A stretch of 16,678 nt of DNA from Candidatus Omnitrophota bacterium (GCA_028717105.1 JAQUOM010000025.1:1-16678); one strand, 5' to 3'; positions 6,601 to 14,383 are shown, counted from the first letter of the stretch. Notes: generated by a model not told the origin, from the letters alone. Program-made: numbers and translations.

Positions 6601-7977
6601 ATGACTTACGATAACGCTCTGGCCTATTTGGAAAAATTAGTCAATTACGAGCGAAAACCGGTGGAGGGTTATCGGACGGTTTTTAAGCTTGAGAGGGTCG
6701 CGGCTTTTCTGGAGACGATCGGAAATCCCCAGCATCGGCTCCGGATCGTCCATGTTGCCGGAACGAAAGGCAAGGGGTCGACGTCCTGTTTTATCGCACA
6801 AATCCTGCGCCAGGCCGGTTACCGCACGGGGCTGTATACGTCTCCGCATCTCCAGGACATTCGGGAACGGATCCGGATTTTAGACCCGCACGCCGCGGCC
6901 GAAGAACATGCGTCTTTTCCGGGGATGATCCTGAAGAATGATTTTACCCGTCTTTTGGAAGACCTGACGGCGCCGTTAGAGCTGTTCGGGCGCGAGGCCG
7001 GACGATATGGTTCGCTGACTTTTTTCGAAGTGCTGACGGCGATGGCATTGAAGTATTTTGCCGACAAGAAGACGGAGGCGGTTGTCCTGGAGACGGGCCT
7101 GGGCGGACGGCTCGACGCAACCAACGCGGCATCGGCCCTATTGTCTGTCATTACGCCTGTCAGCTACGACCATGAGTATATCCTCGGCAGGACCCTGCCC
7201 GAGATTGCTTTTGAAAAAGCAGGGATCATTAAATCCTCCAACGTAAAGACCAAAGACGGGTTGGGTATTTGCGTCAGCTCTTTGCAGATGAAAGAAGCGG
7301 CCCAGGTGATCCGGCGCAGGTGCGGTTGCGAAGGCGCCATGCTTCTGGAGATGGGCAAGGATTTTTGTTTCAAAAAACTTACAGACGACTTGTTGTCCCA
7401 GAACTTTTTTTACAAGGGCATTGACGGAAGTTCTCATTTTTTCGATATCAGAATGCTGGGAGAACACCAGCTGATCAACGCCTCTGTGGCGTTGGCGGCC
7501 GTGGAGGCATTGGGCCTTCACGGGATCCGTGTTCCTGTCGAGGCAATGGCCCAGGGGTTGAAAACCGCCGATTGGCCCGGCCGCCTGGAGATGGTTTCGA
7601 CGCGGCCCTTCGTCATCCTGGATGGAGCCCATAACAGGGAATCCGCGCATCGCCTGGCGGCATTTGTGGAAAAAGAATTTGATGGTTTCAGGAAGTGGCT
7701 TGTCTTCGGCGCCTCCACGGATAAGGACATCAAGGGCCTGGCAGATCTTTTGGGCGCCATGGCCGACAGGGTGATCTTGACAAAGTCCCGTCATCCCAGG
7801 GCGGCGGACCCGGAGAAACACCTCAGGGGTTTTTTCAGGAAGGCCCCGTTTTTGGTGACAGGGTCTGTCGAGGAAGCCATGGACCTGTTGAAAAAACAGA
7901 TGCAGCCTGAAGAGGTGGCCGTGGTGACGGGGTCTCTTTTTGTTGTCGGCGAGGCCAGGGCGTTATGGCAGCGTTAG
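6601..7977 (+). CDS. folC: Bifunctional dihydrofolate synthase / folylpolyglutamate synthase
   Basis: FolC uses ATP to join glutamate to dihydropteroate and then adds further glutamates to tetrahydrofolate, which retains folates in the cell. The 458-residue protein belongs to the Mur ligase superfamily. The P-loop GTKGKGS is at 54-60, followed by LYTSPHL and RERIRI of the folate-binding loop, ETGLGGRLDATN, the metal-site SYDHEYILG and AFEKAGIIK. The C-terminal domain has DGAHNRES and FGASTDKDIKG and ends in TGSLFVVGEAR. I cannot tell from sequence whether both activities are present. The ATG start has no strong Shine-Dalgarno, so translation may be weak or depend on readthrough from purH. The 3' end overlaps mnmE by 13 bases. 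Confidence 0.95.
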   Translation: MTYDNALAYLEKLVNYERKPVEGYRTVFKLERVAAFLETIGNPQHRLRIVHVAGTKGKGSTSCFIAQILRQAGYRTGLYTSPHLQDIRERIRILDPHAAAEEHASFPGMILKNDFTRLLEDLTAPLELFGREAGRYGSLTFFEVLTAMALKYFADKKTEAVVLETGLGGRLDATNAASALLSVITPVSYDHEYILGRTLPEIAFEKAGIIKSSNVKTKDGLGICVSSLQMKEAAQVIRRRCGCEGAMLLEMGKDFCFKKLTDDLLSQNFFYKGIDGSSHFFDIRMLGEHQLINASVALAAVEALGLHGIRVPVEAMAQGLKTADWPGRLEMVSTRPFVILDGAHNRESAHRLAAFVEKEFDGFRKWLVFGASTDKDIKGLADLLGAMADRVILTKSRHPRAADPEKHLRGFFRKAPFLVTGSVEEAMDLLKKQMQPEEVAVVTGSLFVVGEARALWQR

Positions 7978-9404
7978 CATCTTTCCCCGATACCATTGTT
8001 GCCATGTCTACGCCGGTCGGCCAGGGGGCCGTGGGGATCGTCCGTCTGAGCGCACCGCAGGCCTTGAGAGTTGTCGAAAGCGTTTTTGCGTCTACAAACG
8101 GGAAGCCGTTGTCCGATGCCAAGACGTTTACTTTAAAATATGGCTGGGTCGTGAGGGATAAGGAGGCTTTTGAAAAGTCCGGACGATCGCCCCTCGCCTG
8201 CCCTGCGGCCGTTCTTGATGAAGTCGTCGTTTCCCTGATGCGTTCGCCGCATAGCTGTACACGGGAGGACGTCGTCGAGATCAATTCTCATGGCGGTCCA
8301 CGCGTCCTGTCGTTGATCTTAGAAATACTCCTGGAGAAAGGGGCGAGGCTGGCCCAACCCGGCGAATTCACGAAACGCGCTTTTTTAAACGGCCGGCTGG
8401 ACCTGGCCCAGGCGGAAGCGGTCCTGGATATTATCCAGGCCAAAAGCGACCTGGCCTTAAAGAACAGTTTGACACATCTGGCCGGCGAGCTCTCCCGGAA
8501 GATGAAAGTTTTGCGGCAGGAGATGCTCGACGTCCTCGCCGAGATCGAAGCGCGGCTGGATTTTTCCGAAGAGGACATTCAGGCCGTGCCGTATGATGTC
8601 TATGGATCGGCCCTGGAGGGCATCCGGCGCCGCCTGGCCGATCTTTTAGAGAAGAGTTTTTGCGGCCGGATCGTCCGCGAAGGGTTGAAAGTCGCGATCT
8701 GCGGCCGTCCCAATGCCGGGAAGTCGTCGTTACTGAATGCTCTCCTGGGGGCTGAGCGGGCCATTGTGACCGCGATTGCCGGAACGACCCGGGATACTAT
8801 CGAGGAGTGCGTGAATATCCGGGGACTGGCCGTCTGTCTCATCGATACGGCGGGAGTCCTGGAGGCGCGCGACGAGATCGAGAGGTTGGCTTTGGCGCGG
8901 ACACGCAACGCCATAGAGGACTGCGATATCGTTCTCTTTGTCCTTGACGGTTCAGGGCCGCTGGAAGATCAGGATGCGGCGCTCTTGTCTTTCGTCAAGC
9001 CTTCGAAGAAGATCATCGGCGTCGTCAACAAAAGCGATCTGCCGCGTCATGCGGATAGGGCCCGGATCCGCGATCTTTTTCGAGACAGGGCCGTTGTTGA
9101 AGTCTCCGCGCTTACGCGCGACAATATCGCGGCATTGGAAGAGGAAATCCTCAGGAGCGTTTTTCATGATCCGGGCATTCTGGCCGCCGATGTCCTGGTT
9201 TCCAATGTCCGGCATATCGATATCCTGAAGGCTGTTGTCGCGTCGCTGGAACATGCGCAGGAGTCGTTGAAGAACCATCTCTCGCTGGAGTTCGCGGCGA
9301 TGGACCTGCGGGGGGCTTTGAACAGGCTGGGGGAGTTGACGGGAGAAGTTTTTCACGAAGAACTCCTGGAGACCATTTTTTCAAAATTTTGCATCGGCAA
9401 ATGA
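7965..9404 (+). CDS. mnmE: tRNA modification GTPase MnmE
   Basis: MnmE, as a dimer with MnmG, adds the carboxymethylaminomethyl group to wobble U34 of certain tRNAs, using methylene-tetrahydrofolate as carbon donor. The protein has 479 residues. The N-terminal folate-binding domain begins DTIVAMSTPVGQGAVGIVRLS, and the helical domain follows. The inserted G domain has G1 GRPNAGKSS (247-255), a TTRD switch, DTAG and NKSD (355-358). It ends with the family hallmark FCIGK, whose Cys476 is needed for modification. The ATG at 7965 lies inside the end of folC, so the two are probably translationally coupled. No mnmG is visible nearby. The motif set makes the call secure. Confidence 0.97.
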   Translation: MAALASFPDTIVAMSTPVGQGAVGIVRLSAPQALRVVESVFASTNGKPLSDAKTFTLKYGWVVRDKEAFEKSGRSPLACPAAVLDEVVVSLMRSPHSCTREDVVEINSHGGPRVLSLILEILLEKGARLAQPGEFTKRAFLNGRLDLAQAEAVLDIIQAKSDLALKNSLTHLAGELSRKMKVLRQEMLDVLAEIEARLDFSEEDIQAVPYDVYGSALEGIRRRLADLLEKSFCGRIVREGLKVAICGRPNAGKSSLLNALLGAERAIVTAIAGTTRDTIEECVNIRGLAVCLIDTAGVLEARDEIERLALARTRNAIEDCDIVLFVLDGSGPLEDQDAALLSFVKPSKKIIGVVNKSDLPRHADRARIRDLFRDRAVVEVSALTRDNIAALEEEILRSVFHDPGILAADVLVSNVRHIDILKAVVASLEHAQESLKNHLSLEFAAMDLRGALNRLGELTGEVFHEELLETIFSKFCIGK

Positions 9405-9416
9405 AACGAGGACGAT

Positions 9417-9980
9417 ATGGATAAGAAAAAATTGATCAAAGCGGTGACGATGATCCTTGAGGCCGTAGGAGAAGATCCCAAGCGCAAAGATCTTCTTGAT
9501 ACGCCTGCCCGTGTGGCGGAGATGTATGCCGAAATCCTTTCGGGGATCAGAACAGACCCTAAAAAAACGCTCGACGTGGTCTTGGACCAGAAACATGAAG
9601 AGATCGTGCTCCTCAGGGACATTCCCCTGTATTCTATCTGCGAGCACCATCTGCTGCCTTTTGTGGGCCGGGCCCATGTTGCTTACATCCCTAAGGGCGG
9701 CCGTGTCACGGGCCTAAGCAAGATCGCCCGCGTTGTGGATATCTTTTCGCGCCGGCTTCAGGTCCAGGAAAGGCTCACGACACAAATCGCGAGTATTGTT
9801 ATGGAAACCCTCAAGCCTTTGGGAGTCATGGTTGTGATAGAGGCGGAGCATCTATGCATGAGTATGCGAGGGGTCAATAAGCCCGGGATCATGACTGTTA
9901 CCAGCGCTGTCCGGGGGGTCTTTAAGGAGAATGAAAAGACGAGGGCTGAAACACTGGCTTTGATGAAGGCGAGGCGTTAA
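9417..9980 (+). CDS. folE: GTP cyclohydrolase I
   Basis: FolE converts GTP to 7,8-dihydroneopterin triphosphate, the first step to tetrahydrofolate and, in some bacteria, to queuosine. The protein has 187 residues, typical of the short bacterial form. Zinc ligands are C75 and H78 in CEHHLLPF and C147 in HLCMSMRG, equivalent to C110, H113 and C181 of the E. coli enzyme. DTPARVAEMYAEI near the N-terminus and the region GLSKIARVVDIFSRRLQVQE are also typical. It starts 12 bases after mnmE with a GAGG Shine-Dalgarno, so it is probably in the same transcript. No folP, folK or folB is in this window. The retained zinc set excludes the zinc-free folE2 family. Confidence 0.97.
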   Translation: MDKKKLIKAVTMILEAVGEDPKRKDLLDTPARVAEMYAEILSGIRTDPKKTLDVVLDQKHEEIVLLRDIPLYSICEHHLLPFVGRAHVAYIPKGGRVTGLSKIARVVDIFSRRLQVQERLTTQIASIVMETLKPLGVMVVIEAEHLCMSMRGVNKPGIMTVTSAVRGVFKENEKTRAETLALMKARR

Positions 9981-10006
9981 GTTTTCCTGTTTCACCCACA
10001 TATTTC

Positions 10007-10034
10007 TTGAAAGTTATCATCAAAGGAATACAAT
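10007..10034 (+). promoter_or_regulatory. Sigma-70-type promoter for the small Cys-rich gene
   Basis: TTGAAA (10007-10012) and TACAAT (10029-10034) are 16 bases apart. This gives a transcription start near 10041 and a short leader containing seven G (10050-10056) directly before the AAGGAGG ribosome site. Confidence 0.65.
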
Positions 10035-10069
10035 GATTTTAAAAGAGATGGGGGGGCAAGGAGGTTGTC

Positions 10070-10240
10070 ATGCCTAAGGTGAAAAAAGGCTCGCGGTTGG
10101 TGTGTGTACCGTGCGGCAGGGAGGTTGTCGTCGACGATTGCGGGATCTCCCGGCAGACTATTTGGTGTTGCGGTAAGCCCATGGCAGGCAAGAAGTCGGG
10201 CCGGAAAAAAGCAAAGAGAGCCGCCGGAAAGAAAAAATAG
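10070..10240 (+). CDS. Small desulforedoxin-like Cys-rich protein with lysine-rich tail
   Basis: A 56-residue ORF with an excellent ribosome site: AAGGAGG at 10058-10064, five bases before the ATG. Cysteines are C12, C15, C24, C33 and C34. The pattern CxxCG, a hydrophobic VVV stretch, then CCGKPM matches desulforedoxin and the N-terminal domain of desulfoferrodoxin, where CxxC and CC bind one iron. The C15-to-C33 gap is 17 residues against 15 in desulforedoxin as I recall it. C24 is extra. Residues 41-56 form a strongly basic tail (KKSGRKKAKRAAGKKK), like a histone H1-type nucleic-acid-binding tail. It has its own promoter and stands alone between folE and a PPC-domain gene. The protein could bind iron or zinc and sit on DNA or RNA. 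The ORF is convincing from its translation signals; the function is inferred only. Confidence 0.75.
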   Translation: MPKVKKGSRLVCVPCGREVVVDDCGISRQTIWCCGKPMAGKKSGRKKAKRAAGKKK

Positions 10241-10349
10241 GGCCCCTTTGCGGGTTTTAAGCCCGGCTCCCGCAGGCGGATATTTGAGCGCGCGGTCTTT
10301 GGCTGCGAAAACAGAGACATGGACAGCATCCCCTTTGCTATGAAAGTTT

Positions 10350-10387
10350 GAGCAGGGGTTTTGTCTTGGGGGGGGGGCAGCCTGCTC
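10350..10387 (+). repeat. Inverted repeat enclosing a run of ten G
   Basis: GAGCAGG (10350-10356) and CCTGCTC (10381-10387) form a perfect 7-bp stem with a 24-base loop. The loop contains GGTTTTGTC and ten consecutive G (10368-10377). There is no T tract after it, so it is not a standard terminator. It lies in the 192-base gap (10241-10432) upstream of the PPC-domain gene, where I otherwise see only scattered GC-rich short inverted repeats. Confidence 0.7.
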
Positions 10388-10432
10388 TAGAAGAAAGGAC
10401 CGGAGAGGACGAGACCGGGATGAAGAGCTCTT

Positions 10433-10873
10433 ATGGAATACGCAAAAGGAACCATAGGCCGGATTTTTCTGGTTAAGTTCGAGCACAAGGACGATATTCT
10501 TCTTTCTTTGAAAGGGTTTGTCAGGAAAGAGCGTCTCAAAAACGCCGTCCTCGTGTTTCTCGGCGCCTTTCAGCGGGGCCGGTTGGTCACAGGGCCGAAA
10601 AAAGCGGTCGTGCCTCCGGAGCCTAACTGGAAGTCTTTCAAGGATGGCTGGGAGGTCATGGGCGTCGGGACCGTTTTTTCCGGCCCGGAGGGGCCGCAGA
10701 TCCACATGCACGCAGCCATGGGCAAGAAGAATAAAACGCTCACAGGGTGCGTGCGCAAGAACGTCGGCGTCTTTTTGGTGGTTGAGGCCGTCGTTTTTGA
10801 ATTAAAAGGAATAAAGGCCAAAAAAGAGATCGATCCGCAGACAGGGCTGAATCTTTTGAAAATATGCATGTAG
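10433..10873 (+). CDS. PPC/DUF296 domain protein
   Basis: A 146-residue protein that is almost entirely one PPC (plant and prokaryote conserved, DUF296) domain. Its core reads VGTVFSGPEGPQIHMHAAMG. Bacterial members are small trimeric proteins of unsettled function; plant versions are fused to AT-hook DNA-binding segments. The usual HxH plus distant GGH metal-site pattern is only partly kept: H91 and H93 are present, but the third position reads TGC, with C106. The ATG at 10433 is fixed by an in-frame TGA at 10421 and has only a weak GAAGAG upstream. The C-terminal region KAKKEIDPQTGLNLLKI is also seen in family members. There is no AT-hook. Neighbours are two small Cys-motif proteins, which may hint at a redox or metal role but prove nothing. 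Confidence 0.85.
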   Translation: MEYAKGTIGRIFLVKFEHKDDILLSLKGFVRKERLKNAVLVFLGAFQRGRLVTGPKKAVVPPEPNWKSFKDGWEVMGVGTVFSGPEGPQIHMHAAMGKKNKTLTGCVRKNVGVFLVVEAVVFELKGIKAKKEIDPQTGLNLLKICM

Positions 10874-10916
10874 ATGAAGGCCGCATGGTGTCGAAGATTT
10901 TAAAAAGGGAGGGAAT

Positions 10917-11195
10917 ATGGCGTTAAAGAAGATTGAGATCGTATGTCGGCCTTGTCCAAAGTGCGATGGGCTGGAAAACAAGATCAGGGATATTGTCAAG
11001 GCGATTGGTATCGCCAATAAGGCGGCCATCGTTTTTACGTTTGTGCACACCAAGGATCTTGCCGGGTTGGCGGATTTAGGGGTCAATCCCGGGATGACCC
11101 CCGTGCTGTTGATCAACGGGCAGGTGGAATTGGCCGGCAGGATCGATATAGGCGCGCTGAAAAAACGTCTGGAAGCCATTCACAAGATCGGTTGA
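10917..11195 (+). CDS. Small thioredoxin-fold protein (redox-active disulfide protein / Thioredoxin_3 type)
   Basis: A 92-residue protein with the layout of the small thioredoxin-fold 'redox-active disulfide protein 2' family. It has a first strand (KKIEIVC), a Cys motif at the start of helix 1, and a cis-proline in MTPVLLING before the last strands, ending with a helix. The motif is C10-R-P-C13-P-K-C16, that is CxxCxxC, with one cysteine more than the family's usual CxxC. It lacks a signal peptide, so it is cytoplasmic. GGGAGGG just before the ATG is a strong ribosome site. It may act as a thiol-disulfide carrier or bind metal; the partner is unknown. It lies 43 bases after the PPC-domain gene, probably in the same transcript. 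Confidence 0.8.
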   Translation: MALKKIEIVCRPCPKCDGLENKIRDIVKAIGIANKAAIVFTFVHTKDLAGLADLGVNPGMTPVLLINGQVELAGRIDIGALKKRLEAIHKIG

Positions 11196-11285
11196 CGGAT
11201 CTGCCGGGGAGTTTTCCTAAAGACGGCCGTTCCGGTTTTTTGTTATCCCCCGCGGTTTTTTTGGTGTTTTTTTGTGGGCGTGATT

Positions 11286-11298
11286 CCGCCAAGGGCGG
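11286..11298 (+). promoter_or_regulatory. Small GC hairpin just upstream of the lipoprotein ribosome site
   Basis: CCGCC (11286-11290) and GGCGG (11294-11298) form a 5-bp stem with an AAG loop, four bases before the AGGAGG at 11303-11308. It has no T tail. It could affect translation or protect the 5' end. The preceding stretch 11235-11275 is T-rich but shows no good terminator stem. Confidence 0.35.
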
Positions 11299-11314
11299 TA
11301 CGAGGAGGTTTGTC

Positions 11315-11944
11315 ATGAACAGGAAGATTTTGAGAAGCGTTGTTGTTTTCGTCCTCGCCGCTTCGTTGACGGGTTGTACGACCTTGTCGAAAAAGCGGGC
11401 GCTCGAAAGGGAGAATGAGCGTTTAAAAGAGCAGATCGCGGCGCTGGAAGAAGAAAAGGATGCGGACCTGCAGAAGGCGTTGCGGGATTTGACAGCCAAT
11501 CTTAAAGATGAGCTGGCGAATTACAAGGCCAAGCTTGAAATGACGGAAAGAGGGCTTGTGATCACATTTTTGGCCGAGGTCTTTTTCGATTCGGGCAAAG
11601 ATACGCTGCGTTCCCAGGGCAAAGTTTCGCTGGAAAAGGTGGCCAGCGTCCTTAATGCAGACGTCCCTGATTCAAAAGTGGCCATTGAGGGCCATACGGA
11701 TTCAGATCCCATCAGATATTCCGGCTGGAAATCCAATTGGGAGCTTTCCAGCGCCCGCGCCTTGGCTGTCCTGCATTATTTTGTCGACGAAGGAAATATC
11801 CAGCCGGCGCGCCTCTCGGCCGTGGCTTATGGAGAATACCAGCCTGTCGCAACCAACGCTGAAAAAGAAGGTAAGCAGAAAAACCGGCGCGTTGAGATCG
11901 TCATCCTGCCTGCGCATGTTGAGAAGATCAAGGCGGGCGAGTAA
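11315..11944 (+). CDS. OmpA-family peptidoglycan-associated lipoprotein
   Basis: A 209-residue envelope protein. The start ATG 11315 is chosen because AGGAGG lies six bases upstream and because it opens directly into a lipoprotein signal peptide. That signal is MNRK, a hydrophobic stretch, then the lipobox LTG with C21. The frame is open further upstream to 11192, but that extension has no such signals. Thr22 after the cysteine gives no inner-membrane retention signal, so outer-membrane anchoring is expected. Residues about 26-75 are charged and heptad-like (RALERENERLKEQIAALEEE), a coiled coil. Residues about 90-203 are the OmpA/MotB C-terminal domain: FDSGKDTL, IEGHTDSDPI, NWELSSARA, VAYGEYQP and KNRRVEIVI. 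The domain binds diaminopimelate in peptidoglycan. It probably tethers the outer membrane to the wall, like Pal, but no tol genes are present. Confidence 0.92.
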   Translation: MNRKILRSVVVFVLAASLTGCTTLSKKRALERENERLKEQIAALEEEKDADLQKALRDLTANLKDELANYKAKLEMTERGLVITFLAEVFFDSGKDTLRSQGKVSLEKVASVLNADVPDSKVAIEGHTDSDPIRYSGWKSNWELSSARALAVLHYFVDEGNIQPARLSAVAYGEYQPVATNAEKEGKQKNRRVEIVILPAHVEKIKAGE

Positions 11945-12110
11945 TTGGTTTTCGGATGTTTTCTTCCGGCAGGACAACGAACGTTCCAGCCGTTTTCATG
12001 AGGAGACGACAGGCTTGAAGTCCGTTGAGTTCCCTGCGGCGTCCTTCGGGTTTTGTTGTCACGGGCGCATAAAGAACGGCCGCCGGTTCCGAGGTTAATC
12101 CCCGACGACA

Positions 12111-14273
12111 ATGTTCATCTCCAGATCAGACATCCAAGATAACCGTCAGGCTGTCTCCGGCAGGCGGGCAGAGGTTGGCCGCCTGGGCCTTCTTTTCATT
12201 TTAGTCGTTATCGTTTTTCTTGTTTTCCTTCCATCCCTCCGCAACGGATTCATCAATTGGGACGACCAGGTCTATGTCCTGAACAATTCTTCCATCAAAG
12301 CCCTGACAGCGGCCAATATCCGCACGATTTTTACGTCTTTTTATGTCAGCAATTATCAGCCGTTGACGATCTTGAGTTTTTTGGCCGACTATCAGGTCTG
12401 GCAGTTGCGGCCTTTCGGGTACCACCTGTCGAACCTCCTTTTGCACCTCGGCAACGTCCTTCTTGTTTTTGGACTGGTCCGTCTTTTGAGCGGGCGATAC
12501 GCCTTGGCCTTTCTCGTCGCACTCCTTTTCGGCGTGCACCCTCTTCGGGCCGAAAGCGTTGCGTGGATTGCGGAACGCAAGGACGTTCTTTATGCGTTTT
12601 TTTACCTGGGCGCGCTTGTCAGTTATGTTTTCTACCTCACGCGCGGCCTCAAGAGCCGTTTCCTCTGGATCACCCTTGCCTTGTTCTTTCTTTCCTTATT
12701 ATCGAAATCCATGGCGGTGACCTTGCCTGTTATGTTGTTTTGTTTCGATTATTTTTTCAGGCGCCGGCCCGACGGACACATGTTCCTGGAAAAGATCCCT
12801 TTTTTCGCCCTGTCGGCTGCTTTTGCCCTGATCGCGCTGTATTCTGTTTACGGAGGCCATCATGATATCGCGGGGCGGTCGGCCGTTGAAGGATTTTTCG
12901 GAGGACCGCTGTTCGCGCTGGCGTTCTACCTTGAGAAGATATTCTGGCCGGTTTCATTGTCGGCTTACTATCCGATGGACATGTTTTACGGCATGGCCCA
13001 TCAGGTCAAGACTTACGTTTGGATTTTTTTATTTTTTTCCGTCTGTGTCCTTTCGGCCCGCCGGACACGCAAGGCCGTTTTCGGCTGTTTGTTTTTTATC
13101 GTCTGCCTTCTGCCGCTCTTGCAGATTCTTCCGATGGGGGACACGAAGGTCGCGGACCGATGGGCCTATCTGGCAGGGATAGGTATTTTTTATATCCTGG
13201 GAGAGGTTTTTTTCCGGGCGTGGGATGCGTGCCGGGGCCCGGGTGCGCGGTTGAGATATGCCTTGGTCGGCCTTGCCGTTGTCGTCGTCGTGTTGAGCGC
13301 GGTGACGACATTTCAACGCTGCGGTGTCTGGAAGGACAGCGTGACCTTTTGGACGGATGTTTTGAAAAAATATCCCAGGGTGGTCATCGCGTACAACAAC
13401 AGGGGGCTCGCTTTTATCAACGAAGGCGCTTTTGACCGGGCCCTCAGGGATTCATCGAAGATGGCGCGGATCATCGACGAGCGTTACGCTTTGTATAAGG
13501 GGTATTACCAGCTCTACAATCTTAACCTGGCCATGCTTTACGAGCTTTCTCAGGAGCGCTATCAGGAGGTCATTGAACTGGCGCAAGAAGCTATCAGGCT
13601 CGATCCGGACAAGAGATACAGGTATCAGATCAATCTGGCTGTGGCGTATGCGTCCCTGGGGGATGCCGCCCGCGCCGAAAAGCTTCTGCGGGATTCCATC
13701 CAGAACGACCCCGAGACGCGGGCCGAAGGGTATTATAACCTGGCGCTTGTCTTCCTTAACCGTAAAGAGGCCGCCGAGGCTGAAAAACTTTTCCACCTGT
13801 CCCTTCAGGCGAATCCGGATTTCGGCCTGGCCCATCAAGGCCTGGCCGTTCTCTCTTATGGCCGCAAGGATATCGACGGGGCCATCGCCCGGTATAAACA
13901 GGCTCTGGCCTCCGGGGCCCGGGATACTGCGGTTTATAATGATCTTGTGGCGGCGATGATGGACAAGGATGATTATGCGGGGGCGCTGCCTTATGCGCGG
14001 GAGGCTGTTGCGGCGCATCCCGGCGATGCCGCTACGCTTTCGAACCTCGGTTCTGTTCTTTGCGGCCTGGGACGGGCGCAAGAGGCCCTGGGGATCCTCA
14101 AGGAGGCGCTCTCTTTGGAGCCGTCGTTTCCCGACATCCATAATAATATCTGTTTTGCTTATTACCTTAACGGAGATTGCCGCCGGGCGGCTTCGCATTG
14201 CCGCCGGGCGCAGGAGTTGGGATATCCTGTCTCCGACGTCTTATGGCAGAGGCTGGATTCATGCCGTCCTTGA
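12111..14273 (+). CDS. TMTC-like multipass membrane protein (GT-C fold) with C-terminal TPR repeats
   Basis: A 720-residue protein with two halves. Residues about 20-410 are very hydrophobic, with roughly ten membrane segments. After the first comes an extracytoplasmic loop with the acidic motif N49-W-D-D52, which in GT-C glycosyltransferases is the catalytic position. Next is GVHPLRAESVAWIAERKD (H143, E148), the signature shared with TMTC/DUF1736 proteins. Residues about 420-715 contain about six or seven TPR units, for example YQINLAVAYASLGDAARAEK. Animal TMTC proteins are O-mannosyltransferases. Bacterial members are common in diderm phyla but their substrates are mostly unknown, so protein glycosylation in the envelope is only an inference. 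The ATG has a weak ribosome site. The 166-base gap before it (11945-12110) shows nothing I recognise. Confidence 0.85.
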   Translation: MFISRSDIQDNRQAVSGRRAEVGRLGLLFILVVIVFLVFLPSLRNGFINWDDQVYVLNNSSIKALTAANIRTIFTSFYVSNYQPLTILSFLADYQVWQLRPFGYHLSNLLLHLGNVLLVFGLVRLLSGRYALAFLVALLFGVHPLRAESVAWIAERKDVLYAFFYLGALVSYVFYLTRGLKSRFLWITLALFFLSLLSKSMAVTLPVMLFCFDYFFRRRPDGHMFLEKIPFFALSAAFALIALYSVYGGHHDIAGRSAVEGFFGGPLFALAFYLEKIFWPVSLSAYYPMDMFYGMAHQVKTYVWIFLFFSVCVLSARRTRKAVFGCLFFIVCLLPLLQILPMGDTKVADRWAYLAGIGIFYILGEVFFRAWDACRGPGARLRYALVGLAVVVVVLSAVTTFQRCGVWKDSVTFWTDVLKKYPRVVIAYNNRGLAFINEGAFDRALRDSSKMARIIDERYALYKGYYQLYNLNLAMLYELSQERYQEVIELAQEAIRLDPDKRYRYQINLAVAYASLGDAARAEKLLRDSIQNDPETRAEGYYNLALVFLNRKEAAEAEKLFHLSLQANPDFGLAHQGLAVLSYGRKDIDGAIARYKQALASGARDTAVYNDLVAAMMDKDDYAGALPYAREAVAAHPGDAATLSNLGSVLCGLGRAQEALGILKEALSLEPSFPDIHNNICFAYYLNGDCRRAASHCRRAQELGYPVSDVLWQRLDSCRP

Positions 14274-14354
14274 TCTGCGTGTTGCCGTAAGCGCCATTTG
14301 AAGCGGCTGATCTTATGGCCGGGGCCCCCGGAAGCGGAGATGGTGAATGATTTT

Positions 14355-14383
14355 TTGTGTCTTGCGGCTGATTGAGTTATAAT
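14355..14383 (+). promoter_or_regulatory. Possible sigma-70-type promoter for the outer-membrane barrel gene
   Basis: A perfect TATAAT (14378-14383) is preceded at 17 bases by TTGTGT (14355-14360), which matches only the first half of the -35 consensus. Transcription would start near 14390, about 38 bases before the ATG at 14428. A CCGGG/CCCGG hairpin (14319-14331) lies upstream without a T tail. Confidence 0.5.

Noticed and set aside
7138..7821. Open frame on the - strand opposite folC
   Set aside because: It lies wholly inside folC, has no recognisable motif, and is best explained as a codon-bias shadow.
10241..10432. Possible structured RNA in the gap before the PPC gene
   Set aside because: Beyond the single hairpin with the G run, I saw no conserved riboswitch core or consistent multi-stem fold by eye.
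11205..11275. T-rich stretches after the thioredoxin-like gene as a terminator
   Set aside because: T runs are present, but I could find only weak 4-5 bp stems with wobble pairs before them.
11192..11314. Upstream extension of the lipoprotein frame
   Set aside because: It would place 41 residues before a textbook lipoprotein signal peptide, and the AGGAGG site belongs to ATG 11315.
13452..14198. Open frame on the - strand opposite the TPR region
   Set aside because: The + strand encodes clear TPR repeats; the antisense product is basic, low in motifs, and lacks a start signal.
14319..14331. CCGGG/CCCGG hairpin as terminator of the TPR gene
   Set aside because: The stem is only 5 bp with a 3-base loop and the nearest T run starts 20 bases later, so it does not fit an intrinsic terminator.
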